A DNA stretch of 5,842 nucleotides, from assembly GCA_035411265.1 (NCBI GenBank), contig DAONSQ010000035.1:1-5842 (forward strand), written 5' to 3'. The notes under the pieces were generated by a model, which did no database searches, had not been told where the DNA came from, and saw only the letters and a program-made list of their open reading frames with translations. Positions 5,698 to 5,842 of this stretch are shown here, piece after piece. This DNA comes from UBA1359 sp035411265 (lineage in GTDB: Bacteria > Patescibacteriota > Patescibacteriia > Patescibacteriales > Patescibacteriaceae). A program made the translations under genes and the position numbers. Positions within the stretch are counted from its first letter, which is position 1. Every line of letters starts with the position of its first letter.

Positions 5698-5787
5698 TCA
5701 GACTATTATTCGTAGAACGCTTGGCTGTCCCTTGTGATACAGGGGTTCAACTCCCCTCATCTCCACACCCTAACTTTTAGCGGATTA

Positions 5788-5842
5788 GCCGCGATGGCGG
5801 AACTGGTAGACGCATCGGACTTAAAATCCGACGATCTTAAAA
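5788..5842 (+). tRNA. tRNA-Leu (anticodon UAA), 5' part, cut by the window edge
   Basis: The sequence starts with acceptor strand GCCGCGA (5788-5794), then TG and a D arm with GCG/CGC stem (5797-5799, 5811-5813) and a GGTAGACGC motif. The anticodon stem TCGGA/TCCGA (5815-5819, 5827-5831) encloses loop CTTAAAA with anticodon TAA at 5822-5824, which reads UUA leucine codons. The gene is interrupted by the window end within the variable arm, so the long class II arm, T arm and 3' end cannot be seen. It lies 22 nt after tmRNA with no terminator between, so the two are probably co-transcribed and processed apart. Confidence 0.93.

Larger units (their letters stand above)
5387..5765 (+). ncRNA. ssrA: Transfer-messenger RNA (tmRNA)
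   Basis: This RNA rescues stalled ribosomes by acting as tRNA-Ala and then as mRNA for a degradation tag. The acceptor stem pairs GGGGATG (5387-5393) with CATCTCC (5758-5764, one G-U). The T arm is AGGGG (5741-5745), loop TTCAACT, CCCCT (5753-5757). CATGAG (5406-5411) and CTTGTG (5731-5736) can form the start of helix 2. CGCCC (5419-5423) and GGGCG (5428-5432) form a short hairpin. Then come PK1 (5437-5460), the tag frame (5473-5532), a stem around the stop codon, a GCCTAATA/TATTAGGC stem (5560-5567, 5588-5595), a CCTGG/CCAGG stem (5601-5605, 5627-5631) and a final pseudoknot (5654-5697). The discriminator is A5765. CCA is not encoded and must be added. The conserved GGNTTCGAC near the 5' end reads GGTTTCGCT here. 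The length of about 379 nt is normal for one-piece tmRNA. It follows smpB by 7 nt. Confidence 0.95.

Overview
The window is an AT-rich bacterial housekeeping locus. It is bounded by the 5' end of a 16S rRNA gene at the left edge (minus strand, cut by the window) and by a tRNA-Leu cut at the right edge. Several features suggest a Patescibacteria/CPR (Parcubacteria-like) genome, although this is an inference: a membrane-anchored SpoIID-type protein carrying an Ig-like domain in a non-sporulation context, no Shine-Dalgarno sequence before any of the four genes, a tmRNA whose CCA end is not encoded, and the form of the 16S 5' end. Only about 88 nt of 16S are present, so the taxonomic call is weak.

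Left part, minus strand: an SpoIID/LytB-like cell-wall enzyme gene (441-2390) is transcribed leftward from a strong sigma70-type promoter (2466-2494). It ends at a rho-independent terminator (about 352-411). A second strong promoter (254-282) then starts the rRNA operon, with a leader of about 160 nt containing small hairpins before the 16S gene (88 to 1).

Middle and right part, plus strand: after a divergent intergenic region come three tightly packed genes. These are ppaC (family II inorganic pyrophosphatase), tig (trigger factor) and smpB, with gaps of 6 and 3 nt. Seven nt after smpB comes ssrA (tmRNA, 5387-5765), and 22 nt after that tRNA-Leu(UAA). The tmRNA is well supported. It has the 7-bp acceptor stem, the T arm, an H-type pseudoknot 12 nt before the resume codon, a 19-residue tag ending in APVAA, a stop codon in a hairpin loop, and a clear downstream pseudoknot. 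A consensus-like promoter inside smpB (5224-5253) could supply tmRNA independently of the operon.

Functionally, the plus-strand cluster joins nascent-chain folding (trigger factor) with ribosome rescue (SmpB and tmRNA), next to pyrophosphate removal and a tRNA. I see no mobile element, CRISPR array, defence system or clearly new system. The points worth checking are regulatory: the promoter inside smpB, a perfect DnaA box in the spoIID-like leader, a CCAAAA repeat leader, a complement of a boxA-like motif in the pre-16S leader, and the absence of Shine-Dalgarno sites.
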